From positions 106,420 to 170,419 of the forward strand of contig NZ_BMMU01000021.1 of the NCBI RefSeq assembly GCF_014646095.1: a stretch of 64,000 nt of DNA. Reading direction: 5' to 3'. Numbering within the stretch: position 1 is the first letter of the stretch; every line of letters begins with the position of its first letter. This document shows, in pieces, positions 17,530 to 26,603 of the stretch. The position numbers and the translations under genes were made by a program. The notes beneath the pieces are model-generated. The model saw only the letters and a list, made by a program, of their open reading frames with translations. It made no database searches and had not been told where the DNA came from. Source of the DNA: Streptomyces lacrimifluminis. Its GTDB lineage: Bacteria; Actinomycetota; Actinomycetes; Streptomycetales; Streptomycetaceae.

Positions 17530-18417
17530 TCACACCGACGCGGCCCCGGCGTCGTCCCTCGCTTCCGCTCCCGCTCCCGCCGCTGTCCCCGCCCCCGATC
17601 TCGTCGCCGGCTCCGTCCCCCATTCCCGCAGCCTCGTCTCGACGGCCCCGGCGATCCGCCGCCGGGCCTCGTGCCGCGCGACCCCGCTCATCAGCAACTG
17701 GTCGTACGACGTGTCCACATGCCGTACCGCCGCCACGACCGCCGAGATCACCGCCTTCTCGGACAACGCCCGCCCCGCCGCACTCCGCCCCACACGCCCA
17801 CTGCCACGCACTGAGGCGTGCGCGGCGATCTCCTCGGCCCGATCGGCCGGGCACCCGGGAAGCAGCCGGTGGATCTCGCGCGCGAACGCCTCCGTGAACC
17901 GCAGATCCTCCGTGTCCCGCCGCCGCGCGTCCCGCATCCGGCGCCGCCGCCGCGCCTCGGCGTCCGCCAGGCACCGTTCCTCGGCCCGGGCGAGGCCCGC
18001 CTCCTCGACCAGAACGCCCTGCCGCTCGTACCGCCCCTGCCGTCGGTTGAACCGCACAACCACCGCCGACAGCCCGCTCTCCTCCCGCGACCTGCGCGTC
18101 AACGCGGTGTCGCCCCTGGGCAGAAACACCAGATGCCCGAGATCGGCACAGTCAAGACACCGAGGCGCCCCTTCCTCCAGCACGAGCAGCGTCAACGGCC
18201 CCCGCCGGCACTCGGCACAGTGCCGCCGCCTGAGCGGCTGCACGACGAGCGGTCCGGCGTGGAGCGGGGGAGTCGCGCGACCTGTCACAGGTGCTTGATT
18301 CCCATCGGTGAGCAGGAATCCCCGGACAGGCACCACCTCCTCGAAACCGCCCGCACGGGAGCGACACCTACCTCTCCCCACTCCTCCCCCGGCCCGGTCC
18401 TCGCCCCCGACGGCCAC
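17530..18417 (-). CDS. DUF2293 domain protein
   Basis: Up to 295 residues, but the true start may lie downstream (GTGs near 18333) because the first 28 residues are low-complexity Arg/Gly. A C-x-x-C...C-x-x-C pair (HCAECRRG, CLDCADLG) suggests a small zinc-binding element, followed by HLVFLPRGDTALTRRS, a charged helical region and the DUF2293 block (GCPADRAEEIAAHASVRGSGRVGRSAAGRAL). The function of the family is unknown. It is divergent from the kinase-like gene with only 8 bases between, so the starts or promoters must overlap. Confidence 0.75.
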   Translation of the reverse strand: MAVGGEDRAGGGVGRGRCRSRAGGFEEVVPVRGFLLTDGNQAPVTGRATPPLHAGPLVVQPLRRRHCAECRRGPLTLLVLEEGAPRCLDCADLGHLVFLPRGDTALTRRSREESGLSAVVVRFNRRQGRYERQGVLVEEAGLARAEERCLADAEARRRRRMRDARRRDTEDLRFTEAFAREIHRLLPGCPADRAEEIAAHASVRGSGRVGRSAAGRALSEKAVISAVVAAVRHVDTSYDQLLMSGVARHEARRRIAGAVETRLREWGTEPATRSGAGTAAGAGAEARDDAGAASV

Positions 18418-18425
18418 CCGGCATC

Positions 18426-19067
18426 ATGGGCCGTGTGCGACTGGAACCGATCACCTGGGACCGGCTCGGCGACCTCCTCGCCGAACGTGTGCTCGACCTG
18501 AAGGCGGACGACGGCAGCCTCTGGCCACGCATCGCCTTCGACGGAGCCCCGGCGGCCCGCCCGGGAGACCTCGCCGAACGTGTGGCCGAGGCGCTGCGCG
18601 TCCGAGGCCGGCCCGCGTTCGCCATCGGCACATCCGGCTTCCTGCGCCCCGCCTCCCTCCGGCTGGAGTACGGCCATGAGGACGTGGACGCCTACTACGG
18701 CGGCTGGTTCGACACCGGCGCCCTCTGGCGCGAGGTCTTCGGCCCCCTCGAACCAGGCGGCGACGGCCGCGTCCTGCCCGACCTCCGCGACCCGCTCACC
18801 GACCGTTCCACCCGCAGTCCTTACGTCCAACTCCCGCCCGGCGGCCTCCTGCTGCTGCACGGCCCCTTCCTGCTGCGCCACTGGTTCCCGTTCGACCTGT
18901 CCGTCCACGTCCTCCTCTCCCCGGCCGCCCTGCGTCGGCGTACCCCCGAGGCCGAGCACTGGACCCTCCCCGCCTTCGGGCGCTACGAGAGCGAGACGGA
19001 CCCCGCCACCACGGCCGACGTCCTGGTACGCGCCGACGACCCGCGTCACCCGGCGTGGAACGGCTGA
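18426..19067 (+). CDS. Uridine kinase-like P-loop family protein with degenerate Walker A
   Basis: A 213-residue protein of the group often called uridine kinase in Streptomyces. The strand leading to the nucleotide loop is present (PRIAFDGAPAARPGDLAE), but the loop has no G-x-x-x-x-G-K-S/T. Later elements fit the fold: DVDAYYGGWFDTGALW, YVQLPPGGLLLLHGPFLL and FDLSVHVLLSP. The missing Lys makes classical phosphoryl transfer unlikely. ATG 18426 or GTG 18435 could start it. Confidence 0.65.
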   Translation: MGRVRLEPITWDRLGDLLAERVLDLKADDGSLWPRIAFDGAPAARPGDLAERVAEALRVRGRPAFAIGTSGFLRPASLRLEYGHEDVDAYYGGWFDTGALWREVFGPLEPGGDGRVLPDLRDPLTDRSTRSPYVQLPPGGLLLLHGPFLLRHWFPFDLSVHVLLSPAALRRRTPEAEHWTLPAFGRYESETDPATTADVLVRADDPRHPAWNG

Positions 19068-19202
19068 CCCGGCCCCGGGCGCGGCGCCCGGAATACGCGG
19101 ACTTCCGGGTGCGCATCCTCGGGAGCCCGGCGAGAATGTAGGGCGCCGGGACTAGCGGTGCCCTCCGTGCCGCGCCGGCCGTCCGGCACCGGGAGGTACT
19201 TC

Positions 19203-19631
19203 ATGACCACCGCCGGAGACATCATGCATCGCGGCGCCCAGTGGATTCCCGCCCACGAGACACTCGATCGGGCCGCCCAGATGATGCGCGAGCTCAACGT
19301 GGGCGCCCTGCCCATCAGCGACGAGAACGAACGCCTCTGCGGCATCCTCACGGACCGCGACATCGTCATCGGCTGTGTGGCCATGGGCCACGACCCGACG
19401 AGGGTCACCGCGGGCGAGATGGCCCAGGGCACCCCCCGCTGGATCGACGCGAGCGCCGATGTCAGCGAAGTTCTGGAGGAGATGAAGGGTCATCAGATCC
19501 GTCGGCTTCCGGTGATCGAGAACAAGCGTCTGGTCGGCATGATCAGCGAGGCCGATCTGGCACAGCACCTCACGGACGACCAGATCGGGTCCTGGGCCGA
19601 GAGCGTCTACGCCAGGACCACGATGCGCTGA
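19203..19631 (+). CDS. Tandem CBS-domain protein
   Basis: A 142-residue protein made of two CBS domains, about residues 3-65 (IMHRGAQWIPAHETLDRAAQ, then GILTDRDIV) and 70-130 (TPRWIDASADVSEVLEEM, then LVGMISEADLAQHL). Stand-alone CBS pairs bind adenosine nucleotides and act as energy sensors. The ATG at 19203 follows GGGAGG; longer frames upstream are not supported. It is convergent with corA, with 85 bases between the stops. Confidence 0.9.
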   Translation: MTTAGDIMHRGAQWIPAHETLDRAAQMMRELNVGALPISDENERLCGILTDRDIVIGCVAMGHDPTRVTAGEMAQGTPRWIDASADVSEVLEEMKGHQIRRLPVIENKRLVGMISEADLAQHLTDDQIGSWAESVYARTTMR

Positions 19632-19716
19632 CCCACCGCCCCGTCGCCCCCCAGCCCCGTCACCCACCCTCGTCCGGCCACCGCGCCGGGCGAGGAGTGT
19701 GGCGGGGCCGGCCGCG

Positions 19717-20844
19717 TCAGAGCCAGCCGTTGCGCCGGAAGCTCCGGTACAGCGTCAGACAGACGACGGATATCAGGCCGATGACCAGCGGATAGCCGTA
19801 CTGCCAACGCAACTCGGGCATGTGATCGAAGTTCATGCCGTAGACACCGCAGACCATGGTCGGTACGGCGATCATGGCTGCCCACGCCGTGATCCTGCGC
19901 ATGTCCTCGTTCTGCGCCACCGTCACCTGCGCGAGGTGCGCCTGCAGGATCGAGTTGAGCAGCTCGTCGAACGCCGCGATCTGCTCCGTGGCCCGGATCT
20001 GATGGTCGGAGACGTCCCGGAAGTAGGCCTGTATCTCCGGGTCGATCACCCGTATCGGCCGCGTCGCCAGTTCCTGCAGTGGTCGGTGCAGCGGCGCCAC
20101 GGCCCGCTTCAGCTCCAGGAGTTCACGCTTGAGCTGGTAGATCCGGCCCGGGTCGGCCCGCGCGCCGTTCGTCGCGAACACATCCGTCTCGACCTGGTCG
20201 ATGTCCGCCTGTACCGCGTCCGTGACCCGCAAGTAGTCGTCGACCACGTGGTCCGCGATCGCGTGCAGCACGGCTGCCGGGCCCTTGGCGAGCTGCTGGG
20301 GGTCGGCTTCCAGACCCTCGCGCAGCGGGCCCAGTGAGCCGTGCCGTCCATGTCGTACCGTGATCACGAACTCCGGGCCGACGAAGACCATGATCTCGCC
20401 GGTGTTCACCACCTCGCTGGTCGCCGTCAGTTCGGTGTGCTCGACGTAGCAGACCGTCTTGAACACTGCGAACAGGGTTTCGCCGTACCACTCCAGTTTC
20501 GGGCGCTGGTGGGCGTCGACCGCGTCCTCGGCCGCGAGCGGGTGCAGGTCGAAGAGCTGGGCGATGCCCGCGAACTCCTGGTCCGTCGGCTCGTGGAGAC
20601 CGAGCCAGACGAAGCCCTCGTCGCTCTTGCGGACCCGCCGTACGGCATCGACCAGATCCCGGCCGGCCGGGATGCGGACACCGTCCTCGTAGGCCACGCA
20701 GTTCACGACCGCGGAGCCCAGCGGCGACCGGGCGTGGTGACTCAGGTCGACCCGCGGGCGCCGCCGTGCCAGTCGTGCCACCTTGCGGAGGCCGCCGCCC
20801 CTGCCGAGGCCGGTGACCTTCCGCAGATTCCCTGCCATGGACAT
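19717..20844 (-). CDS. corA: CorA-type Mg2+/Co2+ transporter
   Basis: A 375-residue protein. A large N-terminal cytoplasmic alpha/beta domain and long stalk helix are followed by two C-terminal transmembrane helices. The defining Gly-Met-Asn motif is present in VYGMNFDHMPEL between the helices and forms the pore entrance of the pentameric channel. The ATG at 20844 follows AGGGGG at six bases; a second ATG lies at 20838. Residues 15-40 are Arg-rich and basic. Confidence 0.93.
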   Translation of the reverse strand: MSMAGNLRKVTGLGRGGGLRKVARLARRRPRVDLSHHARSPLGSAVVNCVAYEDGVRIPAGRDLVDAVRRVRKSDEGFVWLGLHEPTDQEFAGIAQLFDLHPLAAEDAVDAHQRPKLEWYGETLFAVFKTVCYVEHTELTATSEVVNTGEIMVFVGPEFVITVRHGRHGSLGPLREGLEADPQQLAKGPAAVLHAIADHVVDDYLRVTDAVQADIDQVETDVFATNGARADPGRIYQLKRELLELKRAVAPLHRPLQELATRPIRVIDPEIQAYFRDVSDHQIRATEQIAAFDELLNSILQAHLAQVTVAQNEDMRRITAWAAMIAVPTMVCGVYGMNFDHMPELRWQYGYPLVIGLISVVCLTLYRSFRRNGWL

Positions 20845-21053
20845 CTGGACCCCCTCGCGTGGATCTCCTCGTGCCGAACCGGCCGCACCGTGCGCCTGGC
20901 TCGCCAGTTTGCCAGCCCTTCGCGAACGCCGGAGGAGCCTGTGGGAACGGAAGGTTCCGCTTCGGTTTCGCCGGTCGGCGTGATCGTCGGACATCTCGTC
21001 GTGCGGGAGCGTCGACCCGGCCGAACAAAGCGGATGACTGGGATGATCTCGGC

Positions 21054-21848
21054 ATGACGCGAACCGACGGGTATCTCCTCGACAACCGGCAGGCCGAGGC
21101 GGGACAACGCTTCGACGCCTGCGCCGCCCTTTTCGATCCCACGACCTTCCGGCACCTCGAAGGATTCGGCGTGGGACCCGGCTGGCGCTGCTGGGAGGTC
21201 GGTGTCGGCGGCACCTCGGTGGTCTCCTGGCTGGCCAAGAAGGTCGGCCCGACCGGGAAGGTCCTCGCGACCGACCTCGACACCTCGTGGGTGGCCTCGG
21301 CAGCCCGCCAGCCGGTCGAGGTACGCGTCCACGACGTCGGCGCCGACGAGCCGCCGGGGGAGGGGTTCGACCTGGTGCACGCCCGGCTCGTCCTTGTCCA
21401 TGTGCCGGACCGGGAACGGGCGTTGCGCTCAATGGTCAAGTCGCTGCGTCCCGGCGGACGGCTCCTGGTCGAGGACGCCGACCCCGCTCTGCAACCCCTG
21501 CTCTGCCCCGACGAGCACGGCCCCGAGCAGCAGCTCGCCAACCGACTGCGCCACAGCTTCCGCCAGCTGCTCGCGGACAGCGGCGCCGACCTGGCGTACG
21601 GCCGCAGACTCCCGCGGCTGCTGCGCGAGGCGGGCCTGCGCAACGTACAGGCCGACGCGTACTTCCCCGTCACCTCGCCCGCCTGCGCCGCGCTGGAGTC
21701 CGCGACGATCCGTCAGATCCGGGAGCGGCTCGTCGCCGGGGGCCACGCCACGGACCACGACATCGACCGGCACCTGGCCAACGTCGCCGCCGGGGGGATG
21801 GACCTGGCCACGGCACCGATGATCTCCGCCTGGGGACGCAAGGGGTAG
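21054..21848 (+). CDS. Class I SAM-dependent methyltransferase
   Basis: A 264-residue protein with a Rossmann-type methyltransferase core. The glycine-rich SAM motif is CWEVGVGGTSVVSW (about 47-60), the acidic ribose-binding residue is in LATDLDTSW, and FDLVHARLVLVHVPDRERAL with LRPGGRLLVEDAD is motif post-II/III. The substrate is not predictable. The ATG at 21054 starts the conserved region. Divergent corA is 209 bases away. Confidence 0.85.
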   Translation: MTRTDGYLLDNRQAEAGQRFDACAALFDPTTFRHLEGFGVGPGWRCWEVGVGGTSVVSWLAKKVGPTGKVLATDLDTSWVASAARQPVEVRVHDVGADEPPGEGFDLVHARLVLVHVPDRERALRSMVKSLRPGGRLLVEDADPALQPLLCPDEHGPEQQLANRLRHSFRQLLADSGADLAYGRRLPRLLREAGLRNVQADAYFPVTSPACAALESATIRQIRERLVAGGHATDHDIDRHLANVAAGGMDLATAPMISAWGRKG

Positions 21849-21850
21849 CC

Positions 21851-21883
21851 GACGGTGACGGCAGGCGGGCACCGCTCACCGTC
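21851..21883. terminator. Putative bidirectional terminator hairpin
   Basis: Inverted repeat GACGGTGA (21851-21858) and TCACCGTC (21876-21883) sits in the 38 bases between the convergent methyltransferase and PfkB stops. No T-tract follows, as is common in Streptomyces. Confidence 0.4.
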
Positions 21884-21886
21884 CCC

Positions 21887-22798
21887 TCAGCCGAGAACCG
21901 GCGGCCTCCCGCCCACCCGCTCCACCGCACGCGCGCCCGCCCGGCACCCCTCCGCCGCCGCGTCCTCGGGTGCGGCGCCCGTCAGCAGGGCGGCGAGGAA
22001 CGCGCCGGTGAAGGCGTCACCGGCACCCGTCGTGTCCCGGGGTGTCGCGGGCACGGCCGGGACCCGGGCGCACACGGTTCCCGACCGGGCCACCAGGGCG
22101 CCTTCCGCCCCCTGCTTCGCCACCACCAGCGGGACGCGGCGGCTCAGTTCGGCCGCCGCGTCCGCCGGGTCGGGCAACCCGGTGAGCAGACCGGCCTCGT
22201 CACGGCTCGGCAGCAGGACATCCACTCCGGACACAAGATCCAGGAAGCGGTCGACACCCAGTTCGACGAGGAACCCCGCCGACGCAGGATCCAGGCTCAC
22301 CGGTACACCACGCGCGCGTGCCGACTCCAGCGCCACCGCCACGAGCGCCCGGCTCGGCGCCGAGAACAGCAGATAGCCCGAGAGATGCAGCCGTGCGACA
22401 CCGTCGAGCAGCGCGTCCGACCAGTCGCCCGGGTCCAGCCGCAGCGAGGCACCGCTCTGGGTCACCAGCGTGCGCTCGGCTGCCGCGTCCGCGTCCACCA
22501 GGCAGATCACCGTCCCGGTCGGCGCCTCGGGATCGACGACGAGGCGTGGCCGTACCCCGCAGGCGGTCAGCTCGCGCTCGTGCCACTCCGCCGCGTCCGC
22601 GCCCACCCGTCCGAGCAGCCGCACCTCCGCGCGGCCCCAATGAGCTGCCCAGCAGGCCACGTTGGCGCCCGCACCGCCCGGCAGGGTCCGGATCGCGGCG
22701 GTCGTGTCGGTCCCCGCCGCGAGCGGCCCCCGGTGCCGGGCGACGATGTCCGTGATGACGTCCCCGACGACGAGCAGCGCCCCGCCCGGTTCCGTCAC
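21887..22798 (-). CDS. PfkB-family kinase, probable pseudouridine kinase
   Basis: A 303-residue ribokinase-fold protein. The N-terminal signature is in LPGGAGANVACWAAHWGR, and the C-terminal motif DTTGAGDAFTGAFLAALL carries the catalytic Asp and anion hole. Its GTG start overlaps the psuG stop by four bases (GTGA), so translation is coupled. That pairing points to pseudouridine kinase (PsuK), which phosphorylates pseudouridine so PsuG can split it into uracil and ribose 5-phosphate. The PfkB family call is certain; the substrate comes from context. Confidence 0.85.
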   Translation of the reverse strand: MTEPGGALLVVGDVITDIVARHRGPLAAGTDTTAAIRTLPGGAGANVACWAAHWGRAEVRLLGRVGADAAEWHERELTACGVRPRLVVDPEAPTGTVICLVDADAAAERTLVTQSGASLRLDPGDWSDALLDGVARLHLSGYLLFSAPSRALVAVALESARARGVPVSLDPASAGFLVELGVDRFLDLVSGVDVLLPSRDEAGLLTGLPDPADAAAELSRRVPLVVAKQGAEGALVARSGTVCARVPAVPATPRDTTGAGDAFTGAFLAALLTGAAPEDAAAEGCRAGARAVERVGGRPPVLG

Positions 22799-23700
22799 GC
22801 CCCGGCCCAGGCCGCCGCGATCCGCCCCGCGAGCCGTACGTTGCCCCGGACCGCCGCCAGGTTGGCGCTCAGCGAGGCGCCGTCGGTGTGCCGCACCAGG
22901 TAGTCGAGCAGGAAGGGCGTCACGGCCTGACCGCTCACGCCCTGCTCCTCGCACGCGTGCAGCGCGTCGGCGAGCACGCGCGCGTGGAGCCCGGGATCCA
23001 GTTGCTGCTGCTCGGGCACCGGATTGGCGACGATGAACGCCGACTCGGGGGAATCGAGCGCGTCCTGCGCCAGCATCACGTCCGCGACCTGCTCCGGCGT
23101 GTGGAGCGTCCAGTCCACCGGATGCCCGGAGTCCGAAAGGTAGAAGCCGGGAAAGTTGCCGGTGCCGAAACCGGCGACGGCGACACCGAGGGTCTCCAGC
23201 CGCTGCAGGGTGGCCGGCACATCCAGAATCGACTTCACGCCCGCGCAGACGACCGTGATCCTGGTGCGGGCCAGCAGCCCCAGATCGGCGGACTCGTCCT
23301 GGGTCACCGTCCACTCCCGGTGCACCCCGCCGAGCCCACCCGTGGCGAACACCCGTACGCCGGCACGGGCGGCCAGCAGCGCGGTCGCCGAGACCGTGGT
23401 CGCGCCGCTCGCCCCGGTGGCCACCGCGAGCGGCAGATCGCGGTGACCCAGCTTGCGGATCCCGTCCTCGTTCGCGACCCGTTCCACCTGCTCCTTGTCC
23501 AGGCCGACGTGGGGGCGCCCGTCCAGCACGGCGATCGTGGCGGGGACCGCGCCCTCCTGCCGTACGACGTCCTCGAGTTCCAGCGCCACCTGCAGATTCC
23601 GGGGGCGCGGCAGCCCGTGCGCGATGATCGTGGACTCCAGGGCCACCACGGGTCGACGCGCGTCGACCGCTTCCCGCACTTCTTCGGACACCACCAGCAT
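22795..23700 (-). CDS. psuG: Pseudouridine-5'-phosphate glycosidase
   Basis: A 301-residue protein, the family's usual length. Conserved blocks are PVVALESTIIAHGLPRP near the N-terminus, VGLDKEQVERVA, KLGHRDLPLAVA (with the Lys that forms the ring-opened ribose intermediate), ATGASGATTVSAT, GGVHREWTVTQDESADL and VANPVPEQQQL. The enzyme cleaves the C-C glycosidic bond of pseudouridine 5'-phosphate and needs Mn2+. It forms a two-gene operon with the downstream PfkB kinase. The start is ATG 23700, with GTG 23703 in the same frame as an alternative. Confidence 0.95.
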   Translation of the reverse strand: MLVVSEEVREAVDARRPVVALESTIIAHGLPRPRNLQVALELEDVVRQEGAVPATIAVLDGRPHVGLDKEQVERVANEDGIRKLGHRDLPLAVATGASGATTVSATALLAARAGVRVFATGGLGGVHREWTVTQDESADLGLLARTRITVVCAGVKSILDVPATLQRLETLGVAVAGFGTGNFPGFYLSDSGHPVDWTLHTPEQVADVMLAQDALDSPESAFIVANPVPEQQQLDPGLHARVLADALHACEEQGVSGQAVTPFLLDYLVRHTDGASLSANLAAVRGNVRLAGRIAAAWAGA

Positions 23701-23802
23701 CACGCGCCTGCTTCCTGTCGTTCGGTCTTCCCTCATCTCTGGCGGGCGGCGCGCCCGGTCAAACCCTTGCGGACTGTGGTGGACGACACCAGCCTGGGAT
23801 TC

Positions 23803-24231
23803 ATGACGGACAACTCGACGCGTCTCGACCATGTCGTTCTCTGGGTGCGCGACCCGCTCGCCGCGGCCGACTTCTACGAGAAGACGGTCGGCATGGAACC
23901 CCTGAGGACCACCGAATTCGCCGAGGGGGCGGTGTCGTTCCCTTCCGTACGCCTCAACGACGAGACCATCTTCGACCTCGCGCCCCTCTCCCTGGCTGAG
24001 CGCATGAACATGCTCCCCGGCGCCGCGGACAGCGCGGGGCACCCCGTCAACCACGTGTGCCTGTCCCTGTCCGCGGACTCCTTCGACGCCCTGCGAACCC
24101 GTCTGCGGGAACGGGACGTGACCGTCTCGGACTTCTCGTACGACTCCTACGGCGCCCAGGGGATGGCGAGGCGCAGTTTCTACTTCCGCGACCCTGACGG
24201 CAACGTCTTCGAGGCGCGGCACTACGGATGA
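23803..24231 (+). CDS. VOC-superfamily (glyoxalase/dioxygenase-like) protein
   Basis: A 142-residue protein of two beta-alpha-beta-beta-beta modules. Likely metal ligands are His10 (LDHVVLWV), a His in VNHVCLSL and a Glu in DGNVFEARHYG, the standard VOC positions. It could be a lyase, dioxygenase or resistance-type binder; the sequence does not say which. The ATG at 23803 is divergent from psuG, with about 100 bases between. Confidence 0.85.
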   Translation: MTDNSTRLDHVVLWVRDPLAAADFYEKTVGMEPLRTTEFAEGAVSFPSVRLNDETIFDLAPLSLAERMNMLPGAADSAGHPVNHVCLSLSADSFDALRTRLRERDVTVSDFSYDSYGAQGMARRSFYFRDPDGNVFEARHYG

Positions 24232-24258
24232 GGCGTGTCGTCCCTCCGGCTCCGCGGC

Positions 24259-25551
24259 TCAGCCGCCCGCCTTCGTGTCCCGGACCCGGCGCAGATCGTT
24301 GCGTGTGAACAACGCCAGGGCGCCCACGGGTATCAGCAGACACGCGGCGGCGAGGTTCAGCCACCCGTAGCCCGCCTGGGCCATCACGAGCCCGGCGGCT
24401 GCCCCGCCGAGACCCGCCGAGGTGTTCATGGCGAGGTCGGACAGCCCCTGCGCGGCAGCGCGCGCGGCCTCGGGCACGGAGTCCGTGAGCAGGGCGGATC
24501 CGGCCATCAGCCCGGCCGACCAGCCCAGCCCCAGGACGAAGAGTCCCACCGCGGTACGGCCGTGGCTGCCGTCGGCCGTGCCCGCGAGGAACGCGGCGCA
24601 GGCCAGCAGGCCCACGGCGAGACCGATGCCGGACAGCCGCCCGATTCCGTCGGACAGTCGCCCCATGAGCGGCGAGAACGCGTACATGCCCGCGATGTGG
24701 CCACTGATGACCAGCCCGATCAGATCGATGCTCGCGCCATGGTGCCCGAGCGCGACCGGGGTCATCGACATGACCGAGACCATGGCCGTGTGGCACACGG
24801 TCACCGTCACGAGCGCGAGCCGGGCACGCGGCGAGGCCGCGACGGCGCCGAAGCCCGCCCGCAGGGACCGGCCCTCGGCCGACCGCTCCTCCACCGGGGC
24901 GAGCGCGCGGGCCGTGAGGAGCGGATCGGGGCGCAACAGAACGGCCACCGTCACCGCCGCGACCAGGAAGATGCCGGCCGCCCAGAAGAAGGGGCCCGCC
25001 ACCGTGGGTATCCCGAGTCCGGACACACTGCGCCCCGCGGGCGCGGCGATGTTCGGCCCGAGGACCGCCCCTATGGTGGTCGCCCACACGACGTTCGAGA
25101 TGGCCCGGGCCCGCCGGTCCGCCTCGGCGAGATCGGCGGCCGCGAACCGCGCCCCCAGATTCGCCGACGAGGCCGCACCGAACCCGGCCATGCCGCACAG
25201 CAGCAGCGGAAAACTGTCGATGACGGCCGCGATCACGACGACGCCCGCACCCAGGGCACCGACGAGATAGCCCAGGACCAGCCCGGGGCGCCGCCCGCGC
25301 GCGGTCATCAGTGCCGCCAGCGGCAGCGACGCCACCGCCGTGCCTGTGACCATCGCGGTGGGTGCGAGCCCGGACAGCGACTCCGTACCGCTGATCCGCT
25401 GAGCCAGTACGGAAGCGAGCGCGACACCGGTGGCCACCCCGAGCCCGCCGAGAATCTGACTCGCGACCAGCACACCGGAGACCCGGCGCCGCAGAGCGGC
25501 CAGCTGCTCACCAGCCACGGGCACGCCGACGCTCCGCTCGACGGCGGTCAT
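24259..25551 (-). CDS. MFS transporter
   Basis: A 430-residue protein with twelve hydrophobic segments and the MFS loop motifs ALMTARGRRPGLVLGY after TM2 and PLMGRLSDGIGR in the second half. It resembles proton-coupled drug or metabolite exporters. The ATG at 25551 places TM1 at about residues 22-44; a longer frame upstream is low complexity and not supported. It is convergent with the VOC gene. Confidence 0.88.
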   Translation of the reverse strand: MTAVERSVGVPVAGEQLAALRRRVSGVLVASQILGGLGVATGVALASVLAQRISGTESLSGLAPTAMVTGTAVASLPLAALMTARGRRPGLVLGYLVGALGAGVVVIAAVIDSFPLLLCGMAGFGAASSANLGARFAAADLAEADRRARAISNVVWATTIGAVLGPNIAAPAGRSVSGLGIPTVAGPFFWAAGIFLVAAVTVAVLLRPDPLLTARALAPVEERSAEGRSLRAGFGAVAASPRARLALVTVTVCHTAMVSVMSMTPVALGHHGASIDLIGLVISGHIAGMYAFSPLMGRLSDGIGRLSGIGLAVGLLACAAFLAGTADGSHGRTAVGLFVLGLGWSAGLMAGSALLTDSVPEAARAAAQGLSDLAMNTSAGLGGAAAGLVMAQAGYGWLNLAAACLLIPVGALALFTRNDLRRVRDTKAGG

Positions 25552-25706
25552 CGCGGCCCACCCACGTGGGCGAAAAACCTGGTCACTGCCGCGGTCCCCC
25601 CTGCTTCCGCACAGCGTTCCCCTACGGACCTCTTCCCGTACGGGACCGTCCCCTCGTACCGAGGCCTCCCTACTGATGAAACCCTCGGGTCCCGTGGCCG
25701 AAACCC

Positions 25707-26282
25707 TCAGAACAGCGGTTCGGGCAGCACCCCTTCGAGCGCGAGCAGCCTCCGCTTGGTCTCCAGACCGCCCCCGAACCCGCCGAGACCACCATCGCTC
25801 TCCACGACCCGATGGCACGGCACCACCACCGGCAGCGGATTGGCGCCCATGGCCGCGCCGACCGCCTGAGCCGCGCCTGGCTGGCCGACCCGGCCGGCCA
25901 GGTCGCCGTACCCGACGACCGCGCCGTACGGCACGCCCGACGCGAGCTCGCGCAACACCTGCCGGTTGAAGCCGGAGACCAGGGACCAGTCGAGGGGCAG
26001 TTCGATGTCGCGCCGCTCACCCGCGAAGTACGCCGTGAACTGGCGTATCGCCTCGGCCAGGAGCGGGGACCCGGGCGCCTCGACGGTCTCCGCGCCCAGC
26101 CGGGAGGCGAGGCGCTCGACTGTCTTCTCGCGCACCGACTCCGTGGCATGGAACACCACGTTCACCAGGCCCCCGTGCGTCGCGGCCAGCAGAAGTGGGC
26201 CGATGTCGGTACCGACAACCGCCCACACGACCCGCTGCCGGTTCTCCGGGTCCTGCCGCTCGTCCCGCCCATGGCTGTCCAT
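25707..26282 (-). CDS. ogt: Methylated-DNA--protein-cysteine methyltransferase
   Basis: A 191-residue alkyltransferase that removes O6-alkyl groups from guanine by suicide transfer to cysteine. The active-site motif P-C-H-R-V is present (Cys156), preceded by the helix-turn-helix and Asn-hinge region (PYGAVVGYGDLAGRVG, then VGAAMGANPLPVVV) and followed by LGGFGGGLETKRRLLALEG. The ATG lies seven bases after a TACGGT -10 box, so the mRNA is probably leaderless. A RecA-NDp/PafBC promoter with perfect spacing drives it, giving DNA-damage induction. Confidence 0.95.
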   Translation of the reverse strand: MDSHGRDERQDPENRQRVVWAVVGTDIGPLLLAATHGGLVNVVFHATESVREKTVERLASRLGAETVEAPGSPLLAEAIRQFTAYFAGERRDIELPLDWSLVSGFNRQVLRELASGVPYGAVVGYGDLAGRVGQPGAAQAVGAAMGANPLPVVVPCHRVVESDGGLGGFGGGLETKRRLLALEGVLPEPLF

Positions 26283-26289
26283 GCGCCCC

Positions 26290-26312
26290 ACCGTACGACC
26301 CACCACTGACAA
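26290..26312 (-). promoter_or_regulatory. RecA-NDp/PafBC-type DNA-damage promoter of ogt
   Basis: Minus-strand TTGTCAGTG (26304-26312), exactly 8 bases, TACGGT (26290-26295): a full match to TTGTCRGTG-N8-TANNNT. The expected start point coincides with the ogt ATG (26282), so the transcript should be leaderless. Confidence 0.9.
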
Positions 26313-26486
26313 CGCCCGGCGCGCGGCCCGAGCGGGCGTGGACGGTGCACGAGTGACAGGGGAGGGACAACAGAGGAACAACGGAAAAAGAGGTGCGACA
26401 CAGACACATACCGAACGCTGGTGCCCGAGTCCGCACACTCCTGCCGCACAAGCGGGTCAAGGCAGTGTTTCTTTACGGAAAATCGT

Positions 26487-26514
26487 TTGACCCTTCCGGA
26501 GCCAGTCATACTCT
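26487..26514 (+). promoter_or_regulatory. Promoter of the MHYT gene
   Basis: TTGACC, 16 bases, TACTCT: a good housekeeping-type -35/-10 pair in the 321-base space between divergent ogt and the MHYT gene, leaving an 80-90 base leader. Apart from this and the ogt promoter I see nothing else in that interval. Confidence 0.6.
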
Positions 26515-26603
26515 CTGCCACAGCCCTGACCGCCGACCGGTCCTGGGGCAGGGGAGCATTTCGGGGAATTCCGGGAAGCAACAGGGCGGAAGGGCAACCG
26601 CGC

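Noticed and set aside
24235..25869. 544-codon plus-strand frame opposite the MFS transporter
   Set aside because: Product is Gly/Arg/Gln/Pro low complexity with no membrane or domain pattern; antisense shadow.
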